In this document: in pieces, positions 5,761 through 5,803 of the stretch | How positions within the stretch are numbered: position 1 is the stretch's first letter | Layout: every line of letters begins with the position of its first letter | NCBI GenBank assembly: GCA_011064905.1 | Contig: JAAKFW010000105.1 | Coordinates: 1-5,803 of the forward strand | DNA length: 5,803 nucleotides | From: Candidatus Anoxychlamydiales bacterium | Lineage (GTDB): Bacteria; Chlamydiota; Chlamydiia; Chlamydiales; SM23-39 | Direction: 5' to 3' | Translations under genes and position numbers: made by a program | The notes under the pieces: model-generated | The model's database searches: none | What the model saw: only the letters and a program-made list of their open reading frames with translations | What the model was told of the DNA's origin: nothing

Positions 5761-5803
5761 TCCTTAACCTCTTTTTATAAAAAATGACACATCTAGTTTC
5801 TTT
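5761..5803 (-). promoter_or_regulatory. pgi leader with ribosome binding site
   Basis: On the - strand the bases before the pgi ATG read AAGAGG, then TTAAGGA, then ATG. AAGAGG (5768-5773) has a seven-base spacing and is the likely Shine-Dalgarno. The AAGGA touching the ATG is too close to serve. The promoter presumably lies mostly beyond the window. Confidence 0.6.

Noticed and set aside
5774..5779. TATAAA on the - strand as a pgi -10 box
   Set aside because: The start of transcription would fall at or inside the ribosome binding site, leaving no usable leader, and no good -35 is seen at the right distance.

Overview
The window is very AT-rich (GC roughly 30% by eye) and carries four recognisable bacterial housekeeping genes plus one unrecognised gene. 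On the + strand: the 3' part of smpB (trans-translation), an unrecognised 407-residue repeat protein, dnaN (sliding clamp) and recF (recombination mediator). On the - strand, converging on recF, is pgi (glucose-6-phosphate isomerase).

The recF-dnaN-smpB neighbourhood recalls Chlamydiae: from memory, CT074-CT075-CT076 of Chlamydia trachomatis are recF, dnaN and smpB. dnaA is not next to dnaN here. The low GC, the extra gene between smpB and dnaN, and the style of that gene (Ser-rich N-terminus without signal peptide, two hydrophobic segments, Lys-rich repeats) suggest an environmental, Parachlamydiales-like relative rather than a Chlamydia species. This placement is an inference from gene order and has not been checked by any search.

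Layout: 1-398 smpB, truncated by the window edge. 399-501 spacer with three helically phased A-tracts, a 22-bp tandem repeat and a good sigma70-like promoter for the next gene. 502-1725 repeat protein with a 42-residue, proline-punctuated repeat. 1726-1859 spacer with a weak terminator and a promoter with a perfect TTGACA box. 1860-3008 dnaN, with an 18-residue C-terminal tail beyond the usual end of beta clamps. 2980-4050 recF, overlapping dnaN by 29 nt. 4051-4203 convergent spacer filled with nested inverted and direct repeats. 4204-5760 pgi on the - strand. 5761-5803 its leader.

dnaN and recF form a translationally coupled replication/repair pair driven from the dnaN promoter. The repeat protein appears to be its own transcription unit inserted between smpB and dnaN. 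pgi is functionally separate (glycolysis/gluconeogenesis). The two places most worth following up are the 42-residue repeat protein and the recF-pgi intergenic repeat cluster.
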